DNA of 64,000 nt. Source: Jiangella alba. Lineage in GTDB: Bacteria > Actinomycetota > Actinomycetes > Jiangellales > Jiangellaceae. Location: contig NZ_FNUC01000004.1 of NCBI RefSeq assembly GCF_900106035.1, positions 2,976,001 to 3,040,000 on the forward strand. Direction: 5' to 3'. Each line of letters begins with the position of its first letter. Position 1 is the first letter of the stretch. The notes below the pieces were generated by a model. That model saw only the letters and a program-made list of their open reading frames with translations, was not told where the DNA came from and did no database searches. Positions 1 through 9,277 of this stretch are shown piece after piece. The position numbers and the translations under genes are program-made.

Positions 1-2
1 GC

Positions 3-44
3 GACGGCACTCACAAGGTGCTGCCGGACAAGCTGAAGCCGTAG
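3..44 (+). CDS. C-terminal tail of an unidentified protein (cut by window edge)
   Basis: The first bases read in frame 3 as DGTHKVLPDKLKP followed by TAG. The composition is normal for coding DNA here, and the stop lies 33 nt before the convergent LuxR gene ends, which suits the last codons of a gene running in from the left. Thirteen residues are too few to assign a family. Confidence 0.4.
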   Translation, partial: DGTHKVLPDKLKP

Positions 45-77
45 CCGCAAGCCGGGGTCGGCGACGGCCGGCCGCTG

Positions 78-1601
78 TCAGAACTCCAGCTTGCGCGTGG
101 CCTGCAAGGCTTCCTCGCGGGTGTTGACCCCGAGCTTGCGATAGAGGTTGCGCAGGTGGGTCTTGATCGTGTTCGGCGACAGGAACAGCTGCTGGGAGAT
201 GTCGCGGACCGAGGTCTTGGTGCGGAGGGCGAGCAGCACCTCCAGCTCGCGACGGGTGAGCGCGGCCGCGCGCTGGTGCCGGTAGAGCGCCCGAGTGTCC
301 GGCGGATCGTCGACGAGGGCGGCGAGGCGGTCGCGCAGGTCGGCGGCGCATTCGGCGAAGGCGAGGCGGTCGCCGAGCTTGGTGATGGCGACGGCCGCGT
401 TGCCGAGCGCCTCGTTCGCCCGGTCGTCGTTCTGCAGGAGGTGGTGGGCGTTGGCCCGGATGAGGTGCCACGACGCCGGGGTGGGGAGGAACGCCGTGCG
501 GACGCCGTCGGTGCCGAGCAGCTCCAGCGCGGCGCGCGGGTTTCCGGTGAGGTTGTGCAGGCGCGCCCGCGACATGAGCGTCCAGGGCGTGTCGGCGGCG
601 ATGCCGGGCTGGTCGAGCAGGTTCATGGCGCGATCGATCAGGCCGAGCGCCTGGTAGGTGTCGGCGAGATCGCTGACGAGCAGGGTATGTGCCATCGACC
701 CGGCCGGCGCGAGCTGGCGGAACGTGAGCAGCGAGCGCTCGATCAGCGCGGCGGCCTCCTGCGGCTCGCCCCAGTGCAGCTGCCAGAGTGCCTGGGCGTG
801 CACCCCGAGCCACCAGAACTCGTCGGTCCTGGCCGCGTCGTCGAGCTGGTCCAGCGCGGCCGCCGCCCGCTCGCGGTCGTGCGCGCCGAGCGCGATCAGC
901 GCCGGGCCGAAGGCGCCGCCGCACTCGTACAGGAAGGCGAGGGTGCCCGGCTCTGACTGTCGCACCGGCTGGTCGAGGTCGACGAGCTCGGCGGCGGCCC
1001 GGTAGTCGCCGGCCAGGGCCAGGGTGGTGGCGAGGTAGTTGCGGGCGTGCCGCTCCGCCGGGTGCGGCCGCCAGTGCCGGCTCCAGCGCAGCGCGGAGCT
1101 GAACGAGGCGATGCCGCCCGCGAGATCGCCGGTCATCAGCCTGGTCGCCCCGATCGGGAAGAACATGCAGGCGACGAAGTCGTCGAAGTCGACGTAGTCG
1201 GTCGAGGTCTCGATCGCCTCCTCGACCTGCCGGGCGACCTCCAGGGCCTCGTCGAACTGGCCCATGAAGCGCCGGTACTGCAGCTGCGCGATCAGGAGCG
1301 TGACGGCGTCGCGGGTCAGCACCGGATCCTGTTCGGCGACCCACGCCGTGAACACCTCGAGCGGCTCGGTCTCGAAGACGGAGAAGCGCTTGTTGATGGC
1401 CCGCAATCCCGCGCGGGCGTAGTACTGCCGGGGGTGCCGCCGGATCCATTCTTCCGGCGCCGACTCGAGGGTGTCCTGGAGCTCCGCGGGGCAGGTCAGC
1501 GACATGCGGAAGAACGCGTTGTCGCACAGTGTCGCGAAATCGTCCCACCGGCCGTCGGCGACGATCTCGGCGAGTTCTCGGGCACTCACGTCGTACCTCA
1601 C
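78..1601 (-). CDS. LuxR-family transcriptional regulator with MalT-like helical repeat region
   Basis: This is a predicted cytoplasmic DNA-binding regulator of up to 507 residues. The last 65 residues are a LuxR/GerE helix-turn-helix: LTRRELEVLLALR, then ISQQLFLSPNTIKTHLRNLY and RKLGVNTREEALQ. The preceding 430 residues are Ala/Leu-rich helices with TPR-like pairing, as in the C-terminal half of MalT/LAL regulators. The N-terminal P-loop ATPase of full-length LAL proteins is missing, so this is the short form. The first start is GTG at 1601, but GTG at 1589 has GAGG six bases upstream and may be the true start. It is divergent from the large surface-protein gene, which it could control; that link is inference from position only. 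Confidence 0.85.
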   Translation of the reverse strand: MRYDVSARELAEIVADGRWDDFATLCDNAFFRMSLTCPAELQDTLESAPEEWIRRHPRQYYARAGLRAINKRFSVFETEPLEVFTAWVAEQDPVLTRDAVTLLIAQLQYRRFMGQFDEALEVARQVEEAIETSTDYVDFDDFVACMFFPIGATRLMTGDLAGGIASFSSALRWSRHWRPHPAERHARNYLATTLALAGDYRAAAELVDLDQPVRQSEPGTLAFLYECGGAFGPALIALGAHDRERAAAALDQLDDAARTDEFWWLGVHAQALWQLHWGEPQEAAALIERSLLTFRQLAPAGSMAHTLLVSDLADTYQALGLIDRAMNLLDQPGIAADTPWTLMSRARLHNLTGNPRAALELLGTDGVRTAFLPTPASWHLIRANAHHLLQNDDRANEALGNAAVAITKLGDRLAFAECAADLRDRLAALVDDPPDTRALYRHQRAAALTRRELEVLLALRTKTSVRDISQQLFLSPNTIKTHLRNLYRKLGVNTREEALQATRKLEF

Positions 1602-1750
1602 GATCGGGGTCGATGGGGTCGAGCCGACTGTATCCGGATCCGGCCGGCCAGGCGGGGTGAGCCGGGGTGAGCCCAGCTCGACGTCGTGGTCAATGAGGTA
1701 TCAGCTACGGGCGCCCCTCGCGGCGAAGTCGGCCGAACGGATGAATGAAC

Positions 1751-1790
1751 TCACCCATTCCTCACCCTCATTCACCCTGGTTCTCAACCC
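1751..1790 (+). promoter_or_regulatory. Phased TCACCC direct repeats in the 362-nt gap before the surface-protein gene
   Basis: TCACCC occurs at 1751, 1762 and 1772, and a degenerate TCAACCC at 1784. The spacing of about 10-12 nt would put the copies on one face of the helix, as with activator or response-regulator boxes. The repeats lie about 175-210 nt upstream of the surface-protein start and in the divergent LuxR promoter region. Nothing else recognisable was seen between 1602 and 1963. Confidence 0.4.
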
Positions 1791-1963
1791 AGAAACACCC
1801 TCGCCCGAGCCGTGCAATTGCGCTGCATTCCTGCGGTGCGGAGGGGCTGCCTGTAAGGCTGGGCGCCGTTGATCCGGGCCGGCCGTAAATGCACGACGGC
1901 GCGTTTCGACGGGTTGCCGGGGGGCAATGCGTTCGGTTTTTTCGTAGTGGGTGGGGAGGCACT

Positions 1964-4900
1964 GTGTCCGCAGGACCGATCAAGTCAGATACACGTGGAA
2001 CAGACCGTGCACGGCGGCGGCGCTTGCGCCGTGGCCTCGCGGCCACGCTGGTCATGGTGGTGTCGTCGACCGGCATGGCGATCGCGAGTACGGGGGTGGC
2101 CGCGGCCGCGACGGTGTACGAGATCACCGGCCGATGGATCGACCCACCGGACGTCGTCGCCTCGGGTTCTCCGGTGGTCGCCGAATGGCGGGTGAATGTC
2201 AATGACGACGAAGCGGCGCCCGGCAATGAGGACGTCGACAACGTCGCTTTCACCGTCACGCTGGAACACGGTCTCTTCGATGCCGTTCCCGAGGCCTGCC
2301 TCACCAGTGACGTCGACCCGGTGTCGGAGATCTCGGCGGATCGCCGCACCCTGCTGTGCAACCTCGGCACCCATCGTGAGGGCACCGCTGTCGTCGTCCA
2401 GACGGGCATCGAGGCCGACGGCGAGACCGGCGACGAGGTGAGCGCGATCGGCACCATCGACGGGCTCACCGCCGAGGTCCCGCCGATCCCGATCGACAAC
2501 CCGTTCCGGATGGACATCGCCTGGGGCTCGTCCACCGCCGGTGTCGCCTACGACGACGCGGGCGACGTCGTCGACCTCGACCTCCAGTGGACGCTGTTCC
2601 TGGGAGCGGGGAGCGATCCGGGGCCGGACTCCGTCACTTACACCCTCACGACCAGCACCGGCACGGGGGCGGCGCTGGCGGTCGGGCCGAACGCCTGCTC
2701 GGCCTTCGCCGGCGGCGCCGCCGGAGGCCCGGCCGGGGCGATCGGGCATCCGTGGTCCGACGACACCCATGCCGCCGAGCAGACGGCGCCGTTCGTCGAC
2801 GGCTGCACCCTGACGCAGACCGCGCCGGACACGTTCACGCTGACGTTGACCGGGATCGACTACTCGCGGGTACAGGTGCCGACCCACGACTCGACCGGGC
2901 GGCCGTTGCCGTCCGACACGCAGGCCGTGGCCAGCGGTTCGGTCTGGTTCCGCGTCTCCGGCGTCCAGAACGACAGCATCACCCTGACGTCGGATGCCCC
3001 GGTCTACACGTCGCCGGCCGGTGAGACGTCCGAGGACGACGCGTCGAACAACGTGTCGAACAAGACCTGGACCCGCGGCGGCTGGAGCAACGCCTACCGG
3101 CCGAACTACTCGGGGGTCGAGGTGCCGTCGTGGTGGAGCAACCAGTTCAAGGCCTCGCCCGGAACGGTGGTCGACGCCACGACGGTCCACAGCCTCGGCA
3201 CCGGCGACTACGCGCCCGCCGACGTCATCAGTCAGTGCGTCATCCTCGACTCGGCCTACGTGACCTTCACCGACTACGACCTCTGGACGAGCTGGGGCGG
3301 CCCCTCGGTCGACGGCGCGACCGTCGAGTACTACGTGGGCGCCGAGGCGTCGGTGACCCCCGGCAGCGGCGGCTACGACCCGAACGCCTTCACCTGCGCC
3401 ACCGATCCCGGCGGGTGGACGACGACCGAGCCGGGCGACCTCTCCACGGTGAAGGCGGTGCGGGCGACCTACCCGTTCTCCGCGGTCGCCGGGACGGCCA
3501 ACGTGCCGCTGCAGGTGCACTTCGTCGTGAACGACGACGCGCCGGTCGGGCAGGACATCTGGGAATTCGGTGAGCTGGCGATCAACGGGGAGTGGTCCCG
3601 GCCGAGCCGGACGCTCGATCCGGCCGACGGCAGCGGCCCGCGCACGCCGGGGATGCGCTACCCGTACATCGGCTCCGGCCGCGACGTCCTCTACGTCATC
3701 GGCGCCACCCCGGCGGTGACGAAGACCGCCGACCAGAGCGTCATCAAGCCCGGCGTGCCGGTCGGCTTCACGCTGACCTACTCGGCCAACGGCACCGGCG
3801 CGATCCCGCCGGCGGTCGACGGCTACCGGCTCGTCGACACCCTGCCTCCCGGCATGACGTACGTGGAGGGGTCGGCGGAGCCCGAGCCCGCGGTGACGAC
3901 CGACGACTCGGGCCGGACCGTGCTGACCTGGGTACTGGACGGCGTGGCCACCAACGAGCCGAACGAGCTCACCTATCAGGCCGTCGCCGACTCGTCGGTC
4001 GAGCCGGGGACGCAGCTCACCAACACGGTCGAGGCGACGTACGGCGACATCAGCGTCGACGACGACGCTCAGGTGGCGGTCTCGACGGACGGCTACACCA
4101 CGATCCTCAAGACGTCGGACGTCGAGTACATCCCGAACGGGAACGGCGACGGCGTGGGCTCGGGCTCGTGGACGGTGACGATCGAGTCGTTCGACCCGCT
4201 GCCGCAGGCGTTCACCGACACGATCGACATCCTCCCGTACAACGGCGACCAGCGCGGCACCTCGTTCTCCGGCACCTACACGCTGGACGAGGTCGTGCTG
4301 CCCGACGGCGGGACGGTGTACTACACCGACGCCGACCCGGCGACGCTGACCGACGATCCGGCCGACGCGTCCAACGGCGCCGCCGGCGACCCGTCGGGCA
4401 ACACCGCCGGCTGGACCACCACCCGGCCGGAGAACCCGACCGCGATCCGGGTGATCGGCGGTGAGCTGCTGTCCGGCGGGTCGTTCTCGTTCCAGGTGCC
4501 GATCACCACGAACGGCGCGCAGCCGCAGGACGTGTACGTCAACCGGGCGCAGGCGCGGGCCGAGCACACCGAGCTGGTGATGCGCACCTCGGCGGCGCTC
4601 TACGTGTCGGACTACTCGGTGGCGAAGACATCGGATCCGGCGCCGGGGTCGACGGTACGGCCGGGCGACACCATCACCTACACGATCACCGTCACCCAGG
4701 AGGGTCCGGTCCCGGCCGCCGGCTCGTTCACCGACACGCTGGAGGACGTGCTGGACGACGCGGTCTACAACGACGACGCGGTCGCCGACATCGGCACCGT
4801 CGCCTACGCCGACGGCGTGCTGTCGTGGGAGGGCGTCATCCCGGTCGGCGAGGTCGCGACCATCACCTACACGGTGACCGTCAAGGACGTCGCCGGGCTG

Positions 4901-6796
4901 GAGGCCGACGGCGCCGACACCATCGTGGACAACTCGGTGTGGTCGGTCGGGTGTCCCGACGCGGTCGAGGGCGAGGAGAACCCGTGCGAGCCGCCGCCGA
5001 TCGTGGTGGGCTGGTACGAGTACTCCAAGACGGCGGACCCGGTGCCCGGCTCGTCGGTGCAGGTGGGCGAGGTCATCACCTACACGGTGCTGATCGAGCA
5101 GCGCGGCGAGGGCGCCGTGGCCGGCGCGTTCGTCATCGACGACCTGACGGCGGTGCTGGACGACGCAGGCTGGAACGACGACGCCGCGGCGACGTCGGGG
5201 ACGGTGACGTACACCGAGCCGACGCTGCGCTGGGACGGCGATCTGGCCGTGGGCGACGTGGTCACGCTGACGTACTCGGTCACGGCGACCGCGATCGGCG
5301 AGGGCGACGACCAGCTGCACAACGTCGTCACGTCGATCTGCGAGCCGGACGACCCGGACTGCTTCCCCGGGATCTGCGTGCCGGCGCCGGACGAGAACCC
5401 GAACTGCGAGACCGACCACGTCATGGGCGACTACCAGGTCCTCAAGACCTCCGATCCGGTCGACGGGTCCGAGGTGGAGGTGGGCGACACCGTCACCTAC
5501 ACGGTGACCGTCCGGCAGTTCGGCATCGGCCCGGTGGAGCAGGCCGGGTTCGAGGACGACCTCACGCAGGTCCTCGACGACGCCACCTGGAACGACGACG
5601 CCGTCGCGTCCTCCGGTCCCGATCCGGCCTACGAGGAGCCGACGCTGTCCTGGTCGGGTCCGCTCGCCGTGGGCGAGGAGGTGACGGTGACCTACTCGGT
5701 GACCGTGACCGCCGAGGGCGACCGGCACCTGAGGAACGTGGTCACCCCGGCCGACCCGGACAAGTGCGTGCCGGTGGAGGGCCAGAACGAGGCCTGCGTC
5801 ACCGAGCACGTCAACGGCTCGTACACCTTCTCCAAGACGTCGGACCCGGTTCCGGGCTCGGTCGTCGCCGAGGACGGCGTGATCACCTACACCGTGCTCA
5901 TCAGCCAGGTCGGCGCCGCGCCGGTCGAGGGCGCCACCGTCGAGGACGACCTCTCGGCCGTCCTGGACGACGCCGTGTGGAACGACGACGCGGTGGCCGA
6001 CTCGGGCGAGGTGTCCTACGAGGAGCCGACGCTGACCTGGACCGGTGACCTCGAGGTGGGGCAGGTCGTCACGCTGACCTACTCGGTGACGGCCAATGCC
6101 GTCGGCGAAGGTGACGACGAGCTGGTGAACGTCGTCACCGACCCGGCCGACGAGGGCGTGTGCGTGCCCGCCGAGGACGGCAACGAGGGCTGCACCACCG
6201 ACCACCGTCAGGGCGAGTACACCTACGCCAAGACGTCGGACCCGGAGCCGGGCTCGGAGGTCGAGGTGGGCGACAAGATCACCTACACGATCACCGTGAC
6301 CCAGGTCGGCGCGGCGGCCGTGGACGGCGCCTGGGTCGAGGACGACCTGTCGCAGGTGGCCGACGACGCCACCTACAACGACGACGCCGTGGCGTCGTCG
6401 GGTGAGGTGAGCCGGGACGGCACCACGCTGCGGTGGGACGGCGACCTGGCCGTCGGCCAGACGGTGACGATCACCTACTCGGTCACCGTCACCGACCACG
6501 GCGACGGGCTGCTGCGCAACGTGGTCAGCACCGACGACGACCGCGGTGTCTGTGTCGAGGCGGCCGACGGCAACCCCGACTGCCGGACCGAGCACACCAT
6601 GCCGGACGCCGACACCCCGTCGCCGCCGGACGACACCCCGTCCACGCCGGACGAGGACCCGTCGCTGCCGGACACCGGCACCGACGCCGGCACGGTGGCT
6701 CTGCTCGGCGGGATCGTCCTGCTCGCCGGCGCCGCCGGTGTCGCGGTGCGACGCGGCCGCCGTCACCTGACGGGATCGTCCGTCACCGGCGACTGA
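1964..6796 (+). CDS. Large cell-wall-anchored surface protein with DUF11-type repeat domains and LPDTG tail
   Basis: This is a secreted wall-associated structural or adhesive protein of about 1,610 residues. GTG at 1964 was chosen because GGGGAGG lies just upstream and the product then begins with an Arg-rich n-region, a hydrophobic stretch (ATLVMVVSSTGMAIAS) and an AAA-type cleavage site. An earlier in-frame start would add 25 residues without a better ribosome site. The first 700 residues are Thr/Asp-rich beta-sandwich modules, including one opening AVTKTADQSVIKPG. Five repeats of 120-139 residues follow, then a Pro/Asp spacer, SLPDTG, a hydrophobic helix and RRGRRH, which is a sortase-sorting layout. 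No sortase is in the window. The ligand is unknown. Confidence 0.9.
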   Translation: MSAGPIKSDTRGTDRARRRRLRRGLAATLVMVVSSTGMAIASTGVAAAATVYEITGRWIDPPDVVASGSPVVAEWRVNVNDDEAAPGNEDVDNVAFTVTLEHGLFDAVPEACLTSDVDPVSEISADRRTLLCNLGTHREGTAVVVQTGIEADGETGDEVSAIGTIDGLTAEVPPIPIDNPFRMDIAWGSSTAGVAYDDAGDVVDLDLQWTLFLGAGSDPGPDSVTYTLTTSTGTGAALAVGPNACSAFAGGAAGGPAGAIGHPWSDDTHAAEQTAPFVDGCTLTQTAPDTFTLTLTGIDYSRVQVPTHDSTGRPLPSDTQAVASGSVWFRVSGVQNDSITLTSDAPVYTSPAGETSEDDASNNVSNKTWTRGGWSNAYRPNYSGVEVPSWWSNQFKASPGTVVDATTVHSLGTGDYAPADVISQCVILDSAYVTFTDYDLWTSWGGPSVDGATVEYYVGAEASVTPGSGGYDPNAFTCATDPGGWTTTEPGDLSTVKAVRATYPFSAVAGTANVPLQVHFVVNDDAPVGQDIWEFGELAINGEWSRPSRTLDPADGSGPRTPGMRYPYIGSGRDVLYVIGATPAVTKTADQSVIKPGVPVGFTLTYSANGTGAIPPAVDGYRLVDTLPPGMTYVEGSAEPEPAVTTDDSGRTVLTWVLDGVATNEPNELTYQAVADSSVEPGTQLTNTVEATYGDISVDDDAQVAVSTDGYTTILKTSDVEYIPNGNGDGVGSGSWTVTIESFDPLPQAFTDTIDILPYNGDQRGTSFSGTYTLDEVVLPDGGTVYYTDADPATLTDDPADASNGAAGDPSGNTAGWTTTRPENPTAIRVIGGELLSGGSFSFQVPITTNGAQPQDVYVNRAQARAEHTELVMRTSAALYVSDYSVAKTSDPAPGSTVRPGDTITYTITVTQEGPVPAAGSFTDTLEDVLDDAVYNDDAVADIGTVAYADGVLSWEGVIPVGEVATITYTVTVKDVAGLEADGADTIVDNSVWSVGCPDAVEGEENPCEPPPIVVGWYEYSKTADPVPGSSVQVGEVITYTVLIEQRGEGAVAGAFVIDDLTAVLDDAGWNDDAAATSGTVTYTEPTLRWDGDLAVGDVVTLTYSVTATAIGEGDDQLHNVVTSICEPDDPDCFPGICVPAPDENPNCETDHVMGDYQVLKTSDPVDGSEVEVGDTVTYTVTVRQFGIGPVEQAGFEDDLTQVLDDATWNDDAVASSGPDPAYEEPTLSWSGPLAVGEEVTVTYSVTVTAEGDRHLRNVVTPADPDKCVPVEGQNEACVTEHVNGSYTFSKTSDPVPGSVVAEDGVITYTVLISQVGAAPVEGATVEDDLSAVLDDAVWNDDAVADSGEVSYEEPTLTWTGDLEVGQVVTLTYSVTANAVGEGDDELVNVVTDPADEGVCVPAEDGNEGCTTDHRQGEYTYAKTSDPEPGSEVEVGDKITYTITVTQVGAAAVDGAWVEDDLSQVADDATYNDDAVASSGEVSRDGTTLRWDGDLAVGQTVTITYSVTVTDHGDGLLRNVVSTDDDRGVCVEAADGNPDCRTEHTMPDADTPSPPDDTPSTPDEDPSLPDTGTDAGTVALLGGIVLLAGAAGVAVRRGRRHLTGSSVTGD
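4609..6600 (+). repeat. Five tandem DUF11/DUF7927-like protein repeats inside the surface protein
   Basis: The repeats start near 4609, 5011, 5428, 5819 and 6214. Each opens with a K-T-[SA]-D-P-x-[PD]-G-S pattern, then GD-x-[IV]-TYT, a paired Asp motif such as WNDDA and a closing ITYSVT-type strand. The conserved early Lys and later Asp/Asn positions are those used for intramolecular isopeptide bonds in fimbrial and pilin-like repeat proteins; bond formation here is inference. The copies are clearly diverged from one another, so the expansion is not recent. Confidence 0.8.
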
Positions 6797-6816
6797 GCCG
6801 GCGCACCACCGAGAAC

Positions 6817-6856
6817 GATGGCGTGCTCCCCGGCTCGGGGCGGGGAGCACGCCATC
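6817..6856. terminator. Bidirectional hairpin terminator between convergent genes
   Basis: A perfect 15-bp stem (GATGGCGTGCTCCCC and its complement) closes a 10-nt loop, 20 nt after the surface-protein stop and 27 nt before the convergent DoxX-like gene ends. There is no T-run, which is usual for GC-rich actinobacteria. Confidence 0.8.
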
Positions 6857-6883
6857 GCAGGTGATCGGGACGGACGCCGGCGG

Positions 6884-7267
6884 TCAGGCGGTGAACGACT
6901 CGGGGCCGAAGCGGCCCCAGGCGACGAAGACCGCCAGCCCGAGGTAGACCACGTCGCCGGTGATCGTCGCCCGCTCGCCCCGGCGCAGCCGCATGGTCAC
7001 CGCGCCGGTGAACAGCAGGACGAGTCCGGTGGCGGCCAGCGGCACCAGCACCGGCGCGACGTCGAGCACGGCGGGCAGGATCAGGCCGGCGGCCGCCAGC
7101 AGTTCGGCGGTTCCGATGGCCTTCAGCGCGCCGGGACTGAAGTCCATGACCCAGTGGGCGAACGAACCCGTCGCGGCCATCTTCTCCCGGGGCACGACCA
7201 GTTTGGCGCTGCTGACCAGGCACGCGAAGGCCAGGATTCCGGCGCAGATCCACAGCGCGACGTTCAT
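6884..7267 (-). CDS. DoxX-family membrane protein
   Basis: A 127-residue protein with four hydrophobic segments, about the family's usual size. The pattern of an N-terminal helix, a short polar turn with FSPGALKAIGTAELLAAAGLI, then two further helices separated by RLRRGE matches the DoxX-like integral membrane family, whose members are small quinone- or redox-linked proteins of mostly unknown function. ATG at 7267 was preferred over the upstream GTG at 7273 because GGGAG sits five bases before it. It stands alone between the surface-protein terminator and the nucleoside hydrolase gene on the same strand; the 75-nt gap to the latter gives no clear operon. Confidence 0.75.
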   Translation of the reverse strand: MNVALWICAGILAFACLVSSAKLVVPREKMAATGSFAHWVMDFSPGALKAIGTAELLAAAGLILPAVLDVAPVLVPLAATGLVLLFTGAVTMRLRRGERATITGDVVYLGLAVFVAWGRFGPESFTA

Positions 7268-7342
7268 GTCCACTCCCTGCTCGAGGCCGTCGGTACCCAG
7301 GACGAGACAGCTCCCGGGTTTGTGACAGCGCCGGGCTCGGGG

Positions 7343-8371
7343 TCAGCGGCCGCCGTTGAGGGTGGTCAGGAAGAGCTGCTCGAAGTCGGCGGCGTTCGCC
7401 GCGTTGGCGAACACGACCGTCCGGCCGGTCGGGGAGAGCACGGTGCGCCCCGCCTGCGGGCCGGTGGTGACGACGTCGAGGCGTCCCGTCTCGAAGCTGA
7501 CGATGCCGCGGTGGATGACGCTCATCGCGGTCAGCGGGTCCCACCAGGACATGATTCCGGCGTCGATGAGCGGCGCCACCTCGGGGTGGCTGACCAGCCC
7601 GAACACGATGCCGGCGGCGGTGGTGCGGCCTTCGGCGCCCAGTCGCTGGACGAACTGCGGGGTGATCGGCACGTCGTTGGTGGCGTCGAGGGGGACCAGC
7701 CGGGCCAGGCTGCGCAGCGCCGCCCGGGAGGCGGGTGGGTCGATCCAGTAGTTGAACTCCTGGCTTCCGTCGAACTCGGGCGGCGTGCCGCAGCACAGGT
7801 TGCCGCCGACCCGCACGGCGCCGCCCATCGAGGTGACGCGGTGCGGGTCCAGCCGGGCCGCGGCGACGTTGGACAGCGGGCCGGTCGCGATCACGTGGGC
7901 GGCCGGGTCCAGGGCCACGATCCAGCGGATCAGCTCGGACGCGCGGATCCGGGACGGCGCCTCGCTCGCGGTGCAGCCGGCGAGGACGTCCTCGAAGACC
8001 CGGTCGAAGGTCTGGCGCAGTTCGGCCGGGAACGCGTTGGGCGCGGTGCTGGATCCGTCTGCCACCGGGACGTCGTCCAGCCCGAGCCGCTCCAGCAGGC
8101 AGCGGGCGTGCCGGATGGCCCGGCCCGGCAGGCCGTTGCCGTTGTTCGTCACGGTGACGGCGCGCAGGTCGATGCGGCCGAGCCGGTCCTCCTGGGCCAG
8201 GTAGGCCAGCGTCGCCGCGTCGTCGAAGTCCATGTCGGAGTCGAAGATCACGGCCGGTGGGCGGGAGTCGGGCGCCGCGTCGTCGGCGTGGCCGGCGACC
8301 GGGGCTGAGGCCAGCGCGGTCGCGAGGACCAGCACTGAGGCGACACGGGTGAGGATGCGGCTGGTGACCAC
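7343..8371 (-). CDS. Secreted nucleoside hydrolase (inosine-uridine preferring type)
   Basis: Predicted to cleave the N-glycosidic bond of ribonucleosides outside the cell, for base and ribose salvage. The 342-residue product begins with a signal peptide (ILTRVASVLVLATALASAPVAGHA). Next comes the calcium-binding family motif, here DSDMDFDDA at residues 44-52; the usual form is DTDPGxDDA, so the fifth position carries Asp instead of Gly. Later motifs include VTNNGNG, ATGPLSNVA and DATNDVPITPQF. GTG at 8371 is preceded by GAGAGGA at good spacing. Substrate preference cannot be read from the sequence. No transporter or kinase for the products is adjacent. Confidence 0.85.
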   Translation of the reverse strand: MVTSRILTRVASVLVLATALASAPVAGHADDAAPDSRPPAVIFDSDMDFDDAATLAYLAQEDRLGRIDLRAVTVTNNGNGLPGRAIRHARCLLERLGLDDVPVADGSSTAPNAFPAELRQTFDRVFEDVLAGCTASEAPSRIRASELIRWIVALDPAAHVIATGPLSNVAAARLDPHRVTSMGGAVRVGGNLCCGTPPEFDGSQEFNYWIDPPASRAALRSLARLVPLDATNDVPITPQFVQRLGAEGRTTAAGIVFGLVSHPEVAPLIDAGIMSWWDPLTAMSVIHRGIVSFETGRLDVVTTGPQAGRTVLSPTGRTVVFANAANAADFEQLFLTTLNGGR

Positions 8372-8521
8372 GGCAGGGTCCTCTCTCGTCGGAGTCGGAC
8401 GATCATGTCCGGCCGTGTCTTCACCGCGGCTTCACCGCGGCTTCATTCCTGCGCTCAGGTGGTCGTTTCCGCAGGTCGAGCACCTGACGACGATGTGCCG
8501 CCGTGCCACCATGGAGCACCT

Positions 8522-9277
8522 ATGGATCATGCGCCGGACCACCACGCGTTCAGCATCATCGTCGTGCCCGCCGACGGCGAGCAGCTGCGGCTGGCGCCCG
8601 GGCAGTCGGTGTCGTTCGGCCGCGAGCGGCCACCGGAGCGGCCCGGCGAGGCACACGTCACCGTCGCGCACGACGGCGTGTCGCGCCGGGCCGGGCGCAT
8701 CGCCGCCGAAGGCGCGTTCTGGAAGCTGAGCAACCTCAGCGGGCGCCAGACCTACGTGGTCGAGAACCCCGAGGGCGCCGGCGAACACGTCAAGGTGGCG
8801 CCGGGCCGCCTGGACGCGCCGATCCCGTTCGAGTTCTCGCGGCTGGTGCTGCCCGCCGCCGACGACCTGCTGCGCGTCGTCGACGTGTGGGCGCCACGCC
8901 ACGACTACCACGACCAGCTGACGCCGGTGTCCGGCCAGGCAACCACGGCGGCGTTCCCGCTCGACCGGAGCAAGCGCTACTTCCTGGTCCTGGCGGCGCT
9001 GTGCGAGCCACGCCTGCGCGGCGACGCCCTCGCCGCCACGCCGACCGTCGACCAGGTCGCGCAGCGGCTGCACCCGGTCTGGCCGGCCGCGAACCGCACC
9101 ACGATCCAGTGGAACATCGACTACCTCGCGACGAAGCTGCGCCTGAAGGCCGGACCCGACGAGGTGGCCTGCGGCGGGCGCATGCACGGCAAGAAGGACG
9201 CCGTCGCCGCGCTCGCGGTGCGCTTCGACCTCGTCGGCGAGGACGATCTCGCCCTGCTCGAAGGCGTCACGACGTGA
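8522..9277 (+). CDS. FHA-domain protein with C-terminal winged-helix-like region
   Basis: A 251-residue cytoplasmic protein. Residues 10-110 look like a forkhead-associated domain, the phosphothreonine-binding module: SVSFGR, then GVSRRAGRI, WKLSNLSGRQTYVV. Residues 140-240 (RSKRYFLVLAALCEPRL onward) are helical, with an NRTTIQWNIDYLATKLRL segment like a winged helix. The stop overlaps the start of the next gene, a Ser/Thr kinase, by four bases (GTGA), so the two are made together. The likely job is to bind the kinase's phosphorylated substrate or the kinase itself. Start ATG 8522 has only a weak ribosome site but begins just before the first FHA strand. Confidence 0.8.
   Translation: MDHAPDHHAFSIIVVPADGEQLRLAPGQSVSFGRERPPERPGEAHVTVAHDGVSRRAGRIAAEGAFWKLSNLSGRQTYVVENPEGAGEHVKVAPGRLDAPIPFEFSRLVLPAADDLLRVVDVWAPRHDYHDQLTPVSGQATTAAFPLDRSKRYFLVLAALCEPRLRGDALAATPTVDQVAQRLHPVWPAANRTTIQWNIDYLATKLRLKAGPDEVACGGRMHGKKDAVAALAVRFDLVGEDDLALLEGVTT

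Noticed and set aside
1985-6850. 1,621-codon open frame opposite the surface-protein gene
   Set aside because: It is Arg/Val/Asp-rich with no domains, mirrors the repeat gene codon by codon and crosses the terminator. It is a GC-rich shadow.
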